A stretch of DNA of 64,000 nucleotides from contig NZ_CP051685.1 of NCBI RefSeq assembly GCF_012849555.1, forward strand, positions 3,782,001-3,846,000, written 5' to 3'. Every line of letters begins with the position of its first letter. The stretch's first letter is position 1. This DNA comes from Massilia forsythiae (lineage in GTDB: Bacteria; Pseudomonadota; Gammaproteobacteria; Burkholderiales; Burkholderiaceae_D). Position numbers and translations under genes: made by a program. The notes below the pieces were generated by a model. The model did no database searches, was not told the DNA's origin, and worked only from the letters and a program-made list of their open reading frames with translations. Positions 27,055 through 36,140 of the stretch are shown here, in pieces.

Positions 27055-28428
27055 TCAGGCCGCCAGCGGCAGCGAGAACTGCAGCAGCAGGCCGCCGCCA
27101 TCGCGGTTGCGCACCGCCAGCTCGGCATTGTGGCGCGTGATCACGCGTTCCACGATCGCCAGGCCTAAACCGGCGCCGTTGGCCTGGCCGCGCGCGCTGT
27201 CCAGCCGCGTGAACGGGCGCAGCAGCTGCTGGATCTGGTCGTCCGGCACCCCCACGCCGCGGTCGTTGATCTCGACGATGGCGCGGCGGCCGTGGCCGGT
27301 CAGCTTGACGTGGCAGGCGATGTCGATCTCGGTTACGTCCAGCCCCGGCGTCTTGCCGTAGCGGCGCGCGTTCTCGATGACGTTGTTGATCACGCGCCGC
27401 AGGTCGGTGGCGTTGCCCGGCACCAGCACGCCATCCTCGATGTCGACGCTGGTGCGCACGTCGGCCAGGCGCTCGGCCTCGCGCGCGCAATCGTCGAGCA
27501 GTCCGGACAGGTCGACCGGCACGAAGGTGGCGGCCTCGGTGGGGCGGGCGAAGTCGAGGAACTGGCCGATGATGGCGTCCATCTGGGCGATGTCCGACTG
27601 CATGCCGTCGCGCGCCTCGGTCGACAGGTTGGCCATCTCCAGTTCCAGCTGCATGCGCGCCAGCGGCGTGCGCAGGTCGTGCGAGATGCCGGCCAGGATC
27701 ACGGCGCGGTCGTTTTCCAGCTGCTGCAGGTCGTCCACCATCTGGTTGAAGCTGCGGTTGGCCTGGATGATCTCCTTCGAACCCCGTTCCGGCAGGGCAG
27801 CGGGGCGCTTGCCCTGGGCGATCGAGCGCGCCGCCGCGGTCAGGCGCGCCAGCGGCAGGTTGACCAGGCTGGAGATCAATGCCGCGCCCAGCAGCGACAG
27901 GCCGCCCACCAGCGCGGCCCAGCCCAGCCATTGCACGCGCGTCAGTGCCAGGCGCTCGCGTTCCAGCATCAGCCAGTACTTGTCGCCGTCGATGTCGAAG
28001 CTGACCCAGAAGCCGGGCATGTCGTTGACGCGGCGCGAGAAGCGCGTATCCTGGCCCAGCTTGGCGCGCACGATGGCGGCGATCTCCGGCATCATCGGCG
28101 TCGCCGGCGGCGGTTCGATGGTGTCGGTCGGCTCCAGCGTCAGCACGCGGATGCCTTCGTTGGAGACCAGCTCGATCAGCAGCTCGCGCCGCATGTCGGG
28201 CGCCGAGTGGGTCAGCGCCGCCTTGGTGATGGTGACCACCGACACCAGCAGCTCGGCGGTCTGCTCGACCTGCGGGCCGCGCTGGAACACGCTGAGCATG
28301 CCGATCCAGGACGCCATCGACAATGTGGTGAGCAGGGACAGCAGGAAGAAGGTGCGCCAGAACAGGCCGCTCCTGAACCAGCCCCCCGGGCGCGGCGCGC
28401 CGCGCGCCGCGGCAGACGTGGTGAACAC
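27055..28428 (-). CDS. envZ: EnvZ-type osmosensor histidine kinase
   Basis: 457 aa. Two membrane helices (about 24-45 and 160-185) flank a periplasmic domain; a HAMP domain follows, then the H-box LAGISHDLRTPLARMQLELE, N-box NNVIENARRYG and G-box GAGLGLAIVERV. The start is a GTG at 28428 that overlaps the ompR stop (TAGTG). Partner of OmpR in control of porins and envelope genes. The layout matches betaproteobacterial EnvZ. Confidence 0.9.
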   Translation of the reverse strand: MFTTSAAARGAPRPGGWFRSGLFWRTFFLLSLLTTLSMASWIGMLSVFQRGPQVEQTAELLVSVVTITKAALTHSAPDMRRELLIELVSNEGIRVLTLEPTDTIEPPPATPMMPEIAAIVRAKLGQDTRFSRRVNDMPGFWVSFDIDGDKYWLMLERERLALTRVQWLGWAALVGGLSLLGAALISSLVNLPLARLTAAARSIAQGKRPAALPERGSKEIIQANRSFNQMVDDLQQLENDRAVILAGISHDLRTPLARMQLELEMANLSTEARDGMQSDIAQMDAIIGQFLDFARPTEAATFVPVDLSGLLDDCAREAERLADVRTSVDIEDGVLVPGNATDLRRVINNVIENARRYGKTPGLDVTEIDIACHVKLTGHGRRAIVEINDRGVGVPDDQIQQLLRPFTRLDSARGQANGAGLGLAIVERVITRHNAELAVRNRDGGGLLLQFSLPLAA

Positions 28429-29192
28429 TAGCGCGGCTGGCCTTCAGGAATGAACACGTAGCCCAGGCCCCATACGGTCTGGATGTACAGCGGGCTGGAC
28501 GGGTCCGGCTCGATCAGCTTGCGCAGGCGCGAGATCTGCACGTCCAGCGAACGGTCGAACACCTCGTATTCGCGGCCGCGCGCCAGTTCCATCAGCTTTT
28601 CGCGCGACAGCGGCTGGCGCGCGTGGCGCGCGAACACCTTCAGCACCGAGAATTCGCCGGTGGTCAGCGGTACCGTCTCGCCGTTCTTCTTCAGCGTGCG
28701 CGTGCCCAGGTCGAGCACGAAGTCGCCGAACTCGAAGGTCTGCGGCGTCTCGCTCGGGGCGCCCGGGATCTCGTCCGGGCCCTTGCGGCGCAGCACCGCG
28801 TTGATGCGCGCCACCAGTTCGCGCGGGTTGAAGGGCTTGGGCAGGTAATCGTCGGCGCCCATCTCCAGGCCGACGATGCGGTCCACGTCCTCGCCCTTGG
28901 CGGTCAGCATGATGATCGGGGTCTGGTCGCCGGCGCCGCGCAGGCGGCGGCAGATCGACAGGCCGTCCTCGCCCGGCAGCATCAGGTCCAGCACCAGCAG
29001 GTCGTAGCGCTCGCGCAGCCACAGTTTGTTCATGGCCGGCGCGCTTTCCGCAGTGACCACCTGGAAGCCTTGTTCGGTCAGGTAGCGGCGCAGCAGGTCG
29101 CGCAGGCGCACGTCGTCGTCGACCACCATGATCTTGGCGGCGTGGCCGTTGTTGCCCTGGGCGGCGCCGGTATTCGGGTTTGTTGCATTCAT
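28428..29192 (-). CDS. ompR: OmpR-type response regulator
   Basis: 254 aa. Receiver with VVDDD, phospho-acceptor Asp in LLVLDLMLPGEDG and Lys in YLPKPFNPREL; winged-helix DNA-binding domain with RSLDVQISRLRKLIEPD and VWGLGYVFIP. This matches the OmpR subgroup (R/K-rich alpha-loop, length about 240-255 aa). The first 18 residues are a low-complexity leader (NPNTGAAQGNNGHAA). Operon with envZ, overlapping by one base. A set of TTACA repeats lies 80 bp upstream. Confidence 0.93.
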   Translation of the reverse strand: MNATNPNTGAAQGNNGHAAKIMVVDDDVRLRDLLRRYLTEQGFQVVTAESAPAMNKLWLRERYDLLVLDLMLPGEDGLSICRRLRGAGDQTPIIMLTAKGEDVDRIVGLEMGADDYLPKPFNPRELVARINAVLRRKGPDEIPGAPSETPQTFEFGDFVLDLGTRTLKKNGETVPLTTGEFSVLKVFARHARQPLSREKLMELARGREYEVFDRSLDVQISRLRKLIEPDPSSPLYIQTVWGLGYVFIPEGQPR

Positions 29193-29270
29193 GAGTCTGT
29201 CAAGATTTGTCAGATTAATATCGCTATGGTAACTTCTTATCGCCCTGCGGACAGGGGGTACGGGCAGGGC

Positions 29271-29300
29271 ATTACATTGTGTTACAAACTTTACCCATTT
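29271..29300 (+). promoter_or_regulatory. Candidate OmpR box (10-bp-spaced repeats)
   Basis: Three consecutive decamers TTACATTGTG, TTACAAACTT and TACCCATTTG start at 29271, 29281 and 29291. The strict 10-bp spacing and GTTACA-like half sites are what OmpR-family regulators bind. The repeats sit between divergent ompR and the small periplasmic protein gene. TTATAC at 29303-29308 could be a -10 box. Confidence 0.45.
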
Positions 29301-29386
29301 GGTCTTATACCACTTGGGGAATCCACATACACTGGACTCATCGAATCAAAGCTTATCACTTACTTGGCATCGCGGAAGAGGACATC

Positions 29387-29758
29387 ATGAAGAGCGCGTT
29401 CAACGACAACCACGCAGGCACGAAGGCAGCGCGCATCGCGCGCATTGCCGCTCGCACTGCGCTGGCGTGCGCTCTGGCCTTCGGCGCAGGAGGGGCGAGC
29501 GCCCAGCAGCACGGGGATCGCCGCGACGACCAGGGCATGCAGCAGCGCGAGCGTTTCTCGCTGCCCCAGCAGGACCGCGAGGGACGCCAGTCCGAGGCAC
29601 GTGCCAACGACGACATGCGCCGCGCCCAGCAGCAGGACCAGCAGGAGCAGCGCGAGGCCACCCGGCGCGCCGGCAGCCGCCTGACGCCGGACGAGCGGCG
29701 CGACCTGCGCCGCCAGATCAACGAAGCCAACATGGATATGCAGCAGCGGCGACGCTAG
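29387..29758 (+). CDS. Small Gln/Arg-rich secreted protein
   Basis: 123 aa, not recognised. Signal peptide IARIAARTALACALAFGAGGASAQQ, then a highly charged, Gln/Arg/Asp-rich mature part ending RRDLRRQINEANMDMQQRRR. The mature part lacks hydrophobic stretches and looks helical or disordered. The C-terminal segment LTPDERRDLRRQINEA is reminiscent of CpxP/Spy-like helical chaperones, but that is only a resemblance. ATG at 29387, preceded by AGAGGA. It is divergent from ompR with putative OmpR sites between, so envelope-stress or osmotic control is a reasonable guess. Confidence 0.7.
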   Translation: MKSAFNDNHAGTKAARIARIAARTALACALAFGAGGASAQQHGDRRDDQGMQQRERFSLPQQDREGRQSEARANDDMRRAQQQDQQEQREATRRAGSRLTPDERRDLRRQINEANMDMQQRRR

Positions 29759-29782
29759 TCCGGATCGCCGTCTTGCCGGAAC

Positions 29783-29807
29783 GACGGCCTTAGGCGATAC
29801 GGCCGTC
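29783..29807 (+). terminator. Weak terminator-like hairpin
   Basis: GACGGCC (29783-29789) pairs with GGCCGTC (29801-29807) around an 11-nt loop, followed by TTGTCTTG instead of a clean T-run. It lies 24 bp after the small secreted protein gene. Confidence 0.4.
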
Positions 29808-29982
29808 TTGTCTTGCGCCCGTTCCCTGCAGTGCCTGCGCTATCGGCATGCGCATTTCGGAAAACTCTTCATCGCAATATTGTTGCTGATCGTTTATTTT
29901 CTTTCGGCAACATGATACGCTCCATGGTTCTTGCCACGGCCTGAGCCTCGCCGTGGTGCCCACTTGCGGACTGGAGTCGATC

Positions 29983-31884
29983 ATGTCCACCCACGGCGCC
30001 GCCCCAGCGGCCCCCGTCGGCATCGCCGTCCCCGACGGCCTCGCCATCCGTGCCGACGGCTTGTACGCCGAGGCCGGCGTTGCCGGCGCCGCGACCCCTG
30101 CGCTGGCCGCCGCCATCGACGCCGTCTACCGCGGCGGCAACCTGCTGCAAGGCCTCGATTATCCCGCCTTCCTGAAAGCCGTGTTCGGCCACGATCCGGC
30201 GCCCGCCGGCGGCGTGCCGGCCGCGGATGGCGCCGTACGCATCGCCGCCGCCATCGAAGCGTTCGACCCGGCGCGGCGCGCCCTGTACCGCCCGCTAAAG
30301 ATCGGCGCCGGCCGCGCCGAATACTATTTCGAGCCGGTCTGGCTGGCCGATCCGCTCGACCCGGACGCGCCGGGCACGCCGACCCGCCTCGACCCCGACG
30401 AATTCGTCGCCGACCTGTGGGTCAAGGGCATCCGCTGCGGCATCGAGATCGACACGGTGCGCGCCGCCATCGCAGCGAACAAGGCCGACCGCATCGTGGT
30501 CGCACGGCGGCTGGAGGCGCAGCCGGGCATCGACGCCCACATCGTCGAAGTCGCGGACGACCTGCACCGCAACGACGCGCCGCGCCAGCTGGCCAACGGC
30601 CGCCTCGACCTGCACCGCTTCCAGAACCGCTTTCCGCAGATCGGGCCGGGCGTGCGCCTGCTGCGCAAGGTGGCGGCCACCGCCGGCATGCATGGCGTGG
30701 AAATGTCGGGCGCGCCGATTCCGTCGGCGCCGGGACGCGACACCGACCTCGGCGCCTACGCCGGACCCGGCACCAACGTGGAACACGGCAAGGACGGCGA
30801 ATTCCTGGTGTCGCAGCAGGCCGGCTTCCTGTCGGTGGACGGCAAGAGCAGCCGCATCTCGGTCGGCGCCAAGATCGTCAGCCACGACGGCGTCAGCGCC
30901 AAGACCACCGGCGACCTGCAACTGAGCGGCGACTACGAGGAATTCGGCGAGGTGCAGGAAAAGCGCGTGATCGAGGGCGCGGGCATCACGGTGCACGGCG
31001 ACGTCTTCGGGCGCCTGGTCTCGCGCGGCGGCGCCGTCCTGCTGCACGCCAACCTGGTCGGCGGCGCGGTGCACAACCGGTGCGGCGACATCCGCGTGCG
31101 CGGCATGGCATCGGGCGCGGTCTTGCTCGCGCCCGAGGGCGCGGTGCTGCTGGAACGCGCCGAGAACTGCATCGTGGCCGCCGCGCGCGTGCACATCGCG
31201 CATGCGGTGAACTGCGAGATCATCGGCGACGAGGTGACGGTGGGACAGGCCGAAGGCAGCGCCGTCGCCGGCCGCCGCGTGGACGTGGCATGCACGGCGC
31301 CGCGCCGGCAGAGCGAGATGCTGGTGTGCGCGCTGCAGCCGGACGGGCGCGAGCTGGACGGGCTGATCGCGGCGGTGGGCGAGCGTATCGCCGGCTTCGA
31401 CGTCCTGGTGGCGCGCCACAAGGCGGCGCTGGAGCGCCTGGGCGCCGAACCGGCCGTGCGCCGCTACCTGCTGCTGGCCTCGAAAGTGCGCAAGCACGAG
31501 ATCGGCCTGAACCCGGAACAGGCGCGCCAGTTCCAGAAGATGGGGCAGGACGTGGCCCCGGCCTTGACCGCGATCGGCGCGGCCTCGAACGCCGTCAAGG
31601 CCGCCGCAGCCGAGCGCCAGGCCGGCGCCGCGATGCTGGCGGGACTGGAAGCGCAGCGCCGCGATGCCGCCTGCATCGCGACGGTGACGGTGCAGCAGGT
31701 GCAGGGCGATACCCAGGTGCGCGTGCTCGGCTTCGACCCGCGCGCCGGCCACCCGTGGCTGGTGGACCCGCGCGACGCCAAGGCGCGCCTGCGCGGACCG
31801 CAGCACGGGGCGCTGCTGTTCAGCGGCGCGGCGGGGAGCGTAGCGTGGAGCAGCGCGCCGGAGGCGGCAGTGGCGCCAGGGTAG
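29983..31884 (+). CDS. FapA (flagellar assembly protein A, DUF342) family protein
   Basis: 633 aa from the ATG at 29983, which has GGAG 7 nt upstream; a GTG 30 bp earlier is less likely. A variable N-terminal third is followed by the FapA beta-solenoid segment with repeated Gly-Asp turns (DLQLSGDYEEFGEVQEKRVI, GITVHGDVFGRLVSRGGAVL, GDIRVRGMASGAVLLAPEGA, NCEIIGDEVTVGQAEG) and an alpha-helical coiled region near the C-terminus. FapA homologues bind and modulate chemosensory or polar proteins, as in Vibrio FapA. It is upstream of the HDOD and CheW genes, both signalling modules of the same kind. Exact role here unknown. Confidence 0.85.
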   Translation: MSTHGAAPAAPVGIAVPDGLAIRADGLYAEAGVAGAATPALAAAIDAVYRGGNLLQGLDYPAFLKAVFGHDPAPAGGVPAADGAVRIAAAIEAFDPARRALYRPLKIGAGRAEYYFEPVWLADPLDPDAPGTPTRLDPDEFVADLWVKGIRCGIEIDTVRAAIAANKADRIVVARRLEAQPGIDAHIVEVADDLHRNDAPRQLANGRLDLHRFQNRFPQIGPGVRLLRKVAATAGMHGVEMSGAPIPSAPGRDTDLGAYAGPGTNVEHGKDGEFLVSQQAGFLSVDGKSSRISVGAKIVSHDGVSAKTTGDLQLSGDYEEFGEVQEKRVIEGAGITVHGDVFGRLVSRGGAVLLHANLVGGAVHNRCGDIRVRGMASGAVLLAPEGAVLLERAENCIVAAARVHIAHAVNCEIIGDEVTVGQAEGSAVAGRRVDVACTAPRRQSEMLVCALQPDGRELDGLIAAVGERIAGFDVLVARHKAALERLGAEPAVRRYLLLASKVRKHEIGLNPEQARQFQKMGQDVAPALTAIGAASNAVKAAAAERQAGAAMLAGLEAQRRDAACIATVTVQQVQGDTQVRVLGFDPRAGHPWLVDPRDAKARLRGPQHGALLFSGAAGSVAWSSAPEAAVAPG

Positions 31885-31938
31885 GCACGAGGTGGTGCTG
31901 CTTGCGTATATCGCGGCCGAATGATATCGCCACAGCAT

Positions 31939-32087
31939 CGTCGTCCCCGCGCAGGCGGGGACCCATGCCGAGTGTCCAAAGTTGGCATTTTTTGAAGCCT
32001 CTGAACTGCTTCTAAAGTACCGAATTCTGTTGCTTAATATGGGGTAAAGAATGCCAGTGGCATTCTTTACCCTGCGCGGGGACGACG
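31939..32087. repeat. REP-A doublet, copy 2 (variant with embedded palindrome)
   Basis: The left half CGTCGTCCCCGCGCAGGCGG starts at 31939. The right half ends CTGCGCGGGGACGACG at 32087. In place of the canonical GGTCCCCGC, the right half contains a perfect 31-bp palindrome at 32042-32072 (arms GGGTAAAGAATGCCA and its complement around a central G). The same palindrome is in the copy at 61600-61701. It fills the gap between the FapA and HDOD genes. Confidence 0.85.
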
Positions 32088-32088
32088 G

Positions 32089-33234
32089 TCATTCCACCCG
32101 TTCCCGGCTCGCCGCCAGCGCCGCATAGCAGCCCGCGGCCTGCGCCGGCAAGCCGCCGAACAGCCCCGCATCGCCTTCTTCCAGCACGCCTTCCTCGACC
32201 AGCATGCGCACCTTGCCGAGGTAGTCGGCCAGCTTCAGCAGGCGTCCCAGCGGCGACATGGACGCGCCCTTGCGCAGCCCGCCCTGTTCGAGCAGCGCCT
32301 GCGCCACCGGCTCCGGGAAATGCCATTCGCGCGCGATGCCGGCCGCCAACGCGCGCGCGTCGGCGGCCAGCTGGGCCAGGAACAGGTCGGTGCCGAGCAG
32401 CGGCGCATGCGCGGCCGCGCCATCCATGAAGCGCAGCGCCACGATCATGCCGACGTTCTGCAGCAGTCCGGCCAGGAAGGCGTCGAAGGGTTCGACGCCC
32501 ATCTCGGCGGCCAGGGCGCGTGCGCCCATCGCGCAGCGCTCGGCATGCTGCCACAGGCGCGGCGCCAGGCGCCGCGTGTACAGCCCGGAGTGCACGTCGA
32601 TGATGGGACGGAAGGCTACCGTGGTCACCAGCTGGCGCAAGCCTTCCTGGCCGATCAGGATCACGGCGTGCTCGACGCTGGCGATCGGCGCGGCGGCGCC
32701 CAGGAAGCAGTTGTTGGCCAGGCGGATCACGGCCGCCACCAGCACCACGTCGGACGAGATGGTGCGCGCCAGGGCGTTGCCGGAAAAATTGTCGTTGCGC
32801 AGGCTTTGCAGGATCTGCGGCACCAGGCCCGGCATGCGTTTCACCAGGGCCGCGCCCGACTGCTGCGATGCCAGGATGGCGCGCAGGGCGTCCAGCACGT
32901 CCTGCTCGGCGGGATCGAGTTCCAGGCCGTCCCGTTGCGGGCGTTCGAACAGCCAGGCATTCCAGGCGCGGTTGACGTGGTCGAGCTGCTCGAACGAGAC
33001 CGGCGCTGCGCCGCTTGCGCAGGCAGCGCGTGCGCTCGCCATGCCCGCAATGGCCGGCGCAGCGTCGGCCGGTTGTGCCGCCATCCCGGGCGCAAAGTCC
33101 GCGGGGAGCGCGGGTGCCGCCATCGGCACGGACGCGCCGGGTGCTGGGGCCGCCGGCACAGTCGCGGCGGCGGGCGCGGGCGCCGCCGCGGCAGGTCGGG
33201 AGAACAGGCGCTGCAGCCACCGGGTGATCGTCAC
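32089..33234 (-). CDS. HDOD-domain signalling protein
   Basis: 381 aa. The N-terminal 90 residues are Ala/Pro-rich low complexity. The HDOD core runs from MPGLVPQILQSLRNDNFSGN through SSDVVLVAAVIRLANNCFLG, AVILIGQEGLRQLVTTVAF and FLAGLLQNVGMIVALRF. HDOD proteins are catalytically dead relatives of HD phosphohydrolases that act in signalling and motility control. The start is a GTG at 33234 immediately after AAGGAGG; an ATG 5 bp upstream is out of frame. It is convergent with fapA and divergent from the CheW gene. Confidence 0.88.
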   Translation of the reverse strand: MTITRWLQRLFSRPAAAAPAPAAATVPAAPAPGASVPMAAPALPADFAPGMAAQPADAAPAIAGMASARAACASGAAPVSFEQLDHVNRAWNAWLFERPQRDGLELDPAEQDVLDALRAILASQQSGAALVKRMPGLVPQILQSLRNDNFSGNALARTISSDVVLVAAVIRLANNCFLGAAAPIASVEHAVILIGQEGLRQLVTTVAFRPIIDVHSGLYTRRLAPRLWQHAERCAMGARALAAEMGVEPFDAFLAGLLQNVGMIVALRFMDGAAAHAPLLGTDLFLAQLAADARALAAGIAREWHFPEPVAQALLEQGGLRKGASMSPLGRLLKLADYLGKVRMLVEEGVLEEGDAGLFGGLPAQAAGCYAALAASRERVE

Positions 33235-33391
33235 GTCATCCTCCTTCGCGGCCGGTTGTAGGAATGCCGAATCCATTGTACGGGAGTATCCAATGAATGC
33301 GGGCATCCACATGATCCCGCAAAAGTTGACTGTAATCAATATCCTTAAGGAATGACCGTCGTAAGATTGCAGCCTCAACAGAGGATTCGCC

Positions 33392-33889
33392 ATGTACAAC
33401 ACGACCAGCGACAGCGTCAGCATCGACAGCACGACGGCCATGCAATTCCTGAGCTTCACGCTCGGCGGCCTGGAGTACGCGATCGATTTCGCCAAGGTGC
33501 ACGAGTTGCGGGTGCTGAAGGCGCTCGAGCGGTTCGCATCGAGCGGCGAGATCATCGGCGGCGTGGCCGTCTCGCGCGGCGTGATCATGCCGCTGGTCGA
33601 CATGCGCGCCGCGTTCGGCACGGTCAGCGGTACGCCCGATCCGATGACCGACGTGATCATCCTGAAATTGTCGAGCTGCGTGATGGGGATGGTGGTCGAT
33701 GGCGTGACCGGCGTGGTCACGTTGCAGGCGGACCAGGTGGCGCCGATGCCGGGCGCCGAGGGCGTGGACGCCGGCTACCTGATCGGCATCGCCCATGCCG
33801 GCCAGCGGCGCCTGATCCTGGTCGACATCGACCGCCTGATGTCGGTGCAGGGCGCCGGCGCCGTGAACGGCACGCTGCAGGTCGCCTGA
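33392..33889 (+). CDS. CheW-domain chemotaxis coupling protein
   Basis: 165 aa, essentially a single CheW domain: QFLSFTLGGLEYAIDFAKVH, IGGVAVSRGVIMPLVDMRAA, DVIILKLSSCVMGMVVDGVTG and a C-terminal LILVDIDRLMS. CheW-type domains couple receptors to CheA. No che genes are nearby, so this is a stand-alone adaptor, possibly acting with the neighbouring HDOD protein or with an unlinked array. ATG at 33392 with AGAGGA 8 nt upstream. Confidence 0.9.
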   Translation: MYNTTSDSVSIDSTTAMQFLSFTLGGLEYAIDFAKVHELRVLKALERFASSGEIIGGVAVSRGVIMPLVDMRAAFGTVSGTPDPMTDVIILKLSSCVMGMVVDGVTGVVTLQADQVAPMPGAEGVDAGYLIGIAHAGQRRLILVDIDRLMSVQGAGAVNGTLQVA

Positions 33890-33967
33890 ACGCGGCAGCG
33901 CCCGCGCACCGCGAACGGTGCGCGCGGCGGCGGCGCCAGCCCGCCCCGGGTCGGTCCGGCCGGATAC

Positions 33968-35971
33968 TCAGGCCGCCAAGGTTTCCAGCTGCTCCTGCAA
34001 TTCCAGCCACTCGGTTTCCAGCTGCCCCAGGTCGCGCGAGAGGAAAGCCTGGTCGGCCACCGCCGTCTTCAGCGCATCCTTGTTGGCGGCCTCGTAGATG
34101 GCCGGGTCCAGCAGGCGCGCATCGACCGCTTCCTTCTTCGCGTTCAGCTTGGCCATCTGCTCTTCGAGGCGCTTGATGCGGTTCTCGATCGGCTTCTTCA
34201 GCGCCGCCAGGCGCTGGCGCTCCTCGGCCTGCTGCTTCTTTTGCTCCTTGCGGTCGACCGGCGCCGCCGCTGCAGCCGCCGGCGCGGATGCAGCCGTGCC
34301 CGTGGCCTTCGCGGCAGCGGCCGGCGTCGCCTGAGGCGCAGGTTCGCCGGCCTTGCCCAGCTTGGTCTGGAACAGCCATTCCTTGTAGTCGTCCAGGTCG
34401 CCGTCGAAGGGTTGCAAACGGCCGTCGGCGACGATGATGAACTGGTCGGTGGTCGCGCGCAGCAGGTGGCGGTCGTGCGACACCACCACCAGCGTGCCCT
34501 CGAACTGCGCCAGCGCCAGCGTCAGCGCCTCGCGCGTTTCCAGGTCCAGGTGGTTGGTCGGTTCGTCCAGCAGCAGCAGGTTGGGGCGCTGCCACACGAT
34601 CAGGGCCAGCGCCAGGCGCGCCTTTTCGCCGCCGGAGAAGGGCGCGATCGGGCTGGTCACCATGTCGCCCGGGAAGTTGAAGCCGCCCAGGAAGTTGCGC
34701 AGTTCCTGCTCGCGCACGTTGGGCGCGATCTTCAGCAAGTGCCACAGCGGCGACTCGTCGTGGCGCAGCATCTCGACCTGGTGCTGGGCGAAGTAGCCGA
34801 TCGCCAGGCCCTTGCCGAGCGTGGCGGTGCCGGTAACCGGATCGAGCTCGCCGGCGATGGTCTTGATCAGCGTCGACTTGCCGGCGCCGTTCACGCCCAG
34901 CAGGCCGATGCGCTGGCCGATCTGCAATGAAAAATTCACGCGCTTGACGATGGTTTTCGCATCGACCCGGTCGCCGTGCTCGTCGAGGATCGGGTAGCCG
35001 GCGTCGACGTCTTCCATCACCAGCAGCGGATTCGGCGCCGAGACGGGATCGCGGAACTCGAACGAGAACTCGGCGGCGGCGCGCAGCGGCGCCAGTTCTT
35101 CCATCTTGGCCAGCGCCTTCATGCGGCTCTGCGCCTGGCGCGCCTTGGTGGCCTTGGCCTTGAAGCGGTCGACGAAGGATTGCAAGTGAGCGCGTGTGCG
35201 CTGCTGCTTGTCGAAGGCGGCGGCGGCCAGCACCAGGTGGGCGGCGCGCTGGCGTTCGAAGGCGCTGTAGTTGCCCGAGTAGCGCTTCAGCTTGCGCTCG
35301 TCGATGTGCACCACCACGTTCACGACTTCGTCGAGGAAGTCGCGGTCGTGCGAGATGATGATCAAGGTGCCGGCGTAGCGCTTGAGCCAGTCTTCCAGCC
35401 AGATGATGGCGTCCAGGTCCAGGTGGTTGGTCGGCTCGTCCAGCAGCAGCAGGTCGGACGGGCACATCAGCGCCTGCGCCAGGTTCAGGCGCATGCGCCA
35501 GCCGCCCGAGAAGCTGGCGACCGGCTGGCGCATCTGGTCGAGCGAAAAGCCCAGACCCAGCAGCAGCTGTTCGGCGCGCGACTGCACGGTATAGGCCTCG
35601 GCGTCCGCCAGCAGGCCGTGCAGCTCGCCGATGGCGAGGCCGTTTTCCTGCGTGTGCGGGGCCGCTTCCAGGCGCGCCAGCTCGGATTCCAGGCGGCGCA
35701 GGTTGACGTCGCCGTCGATGGCGTAGTCGAGCGCCGGACGGTCCAGCGCCGGGGTTTCCTGGGCCACGTAGGCCATGCGCCAGCGCTGCGGGAAATCGAT
35801 CGCGCCCTGGTCGGGGTGCAGCTCGCCGCGCAGCATGGCGAACAGGCTGGACTTGCCGGCGCCGTTGGCGCCGATCAGGCCGATCTTGTCGCCGGGATTG
35901 AGGGTGAGGTCGGCGTCTTCCAGCAGCGGCTTGGTGCCGCGCATCAGGCTGACGTTGGAGAATCGGATCAT
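33968..35971 (-). CDS. ABC-F family ATPase (YheS/Uup-like)
   Basis: 667 aa. Two ABC domains without membrane segments: Walker A GANGAGKSS and GVNGAGKST, signatures SFSGGWRMR and PFSGGEKAR, Walker B LLLLDEPTNHLD in both. Between them is the P-site tRNA interaction-motif linker (RAHLQSFVDRFKAKATKARQ). A Lys/Glu-rich C-terminal coiled coil follows. ABC-F proteins act on ribosomes, not transport. The ATG at 35971 precedes IRFSNVSL; the longer frame to 36028 enters the REP repeat. It is the last gene on this strand after yffB-dapE-prmB but separated by the repeat. Confidence 0.93.
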   Translation of the reverse strand: MIRFSNVSLMRGTKPLLEDADLTLNPGDKIGLIGANGAGKSSLFAMLRGELHPDQGAIDFPQRWRMAYVAQETPALDRPALDYAIDGDVNLRRLESELARLEAAPHTQENGLAIGELHGLLADAEAYTVQSRAEQLLLGLGFSLDQMRQPVASFSGGWRMRLNLAQALMCPSDLLLLDEPTNHLDLDAIIWLEDWLKRYAGTLIIISHDRDFLDEVVNVVVHIDERKLKRYSGNYSAFERQRAAHLVLAAAAFDKQQRTRAHLQSFVDRFKAKATKARQAQSRMKALAKMEELAPLRAAAEFSFEFRDPVSAPNPLLVMEDVDAGYPILDEHGDRVDAKTIVKRVNFSLQIGQRIGLLGVNGAGKSTLIKTIAGELDPVTGTATLGKGLAIGYFAQHQVEMLRHDESPLWHLLKIAPNVREQELRNFLGGFNFPGDMVTSPIAPFSGGEKARLALALIVWQRPNLLLLDEPTNHLDLETREALTLALAQFEGTLVVVSHDRHLLRATTDQFIIVADGRLQPFDGDLDDYKEWLFQTKLGKAGEPAPQATPAAAAKATGTAASAPAAAAAAPVDRKEQKKQQAEERQRLAALKKPIENRIKRLEEQMAKLNAKKEAVDARLLDPAIYEAANKDALKTAVADQAFLSRDLGQLETEWLELQEQLETLAA

Positions 35972-35993
35972 GGCAACAATAGGTGAAAATTGC

Positions 35994-36119
35994 CGTCGTC
36001 CCCGCGCAGGCGGGGACCCATACGGCATGACAGAAATCGCGATGCCGACACTGGGCCGGCTCGTTACATGATGGGCTTCGAAATCTTCAGCATGGGTCCC
36101 CGCCTGCGCGGGGACGACG
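35994..36119. repeat. REP-A doublet, copy 3 (canonical)
   Basis: CGTCGTCCCCGCGCAGGCGG from 35994 and its inverse GCATGGGTCCCCGCCTGCGC with GGGGACGACGG ending at 36119. The spacer is about 68 bp. It separates prmB from the ABC-F gene. Confidence 0.9.
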
Positions 36120-36140
36120 GTGTTGAGGCTGTCTTGGGAA

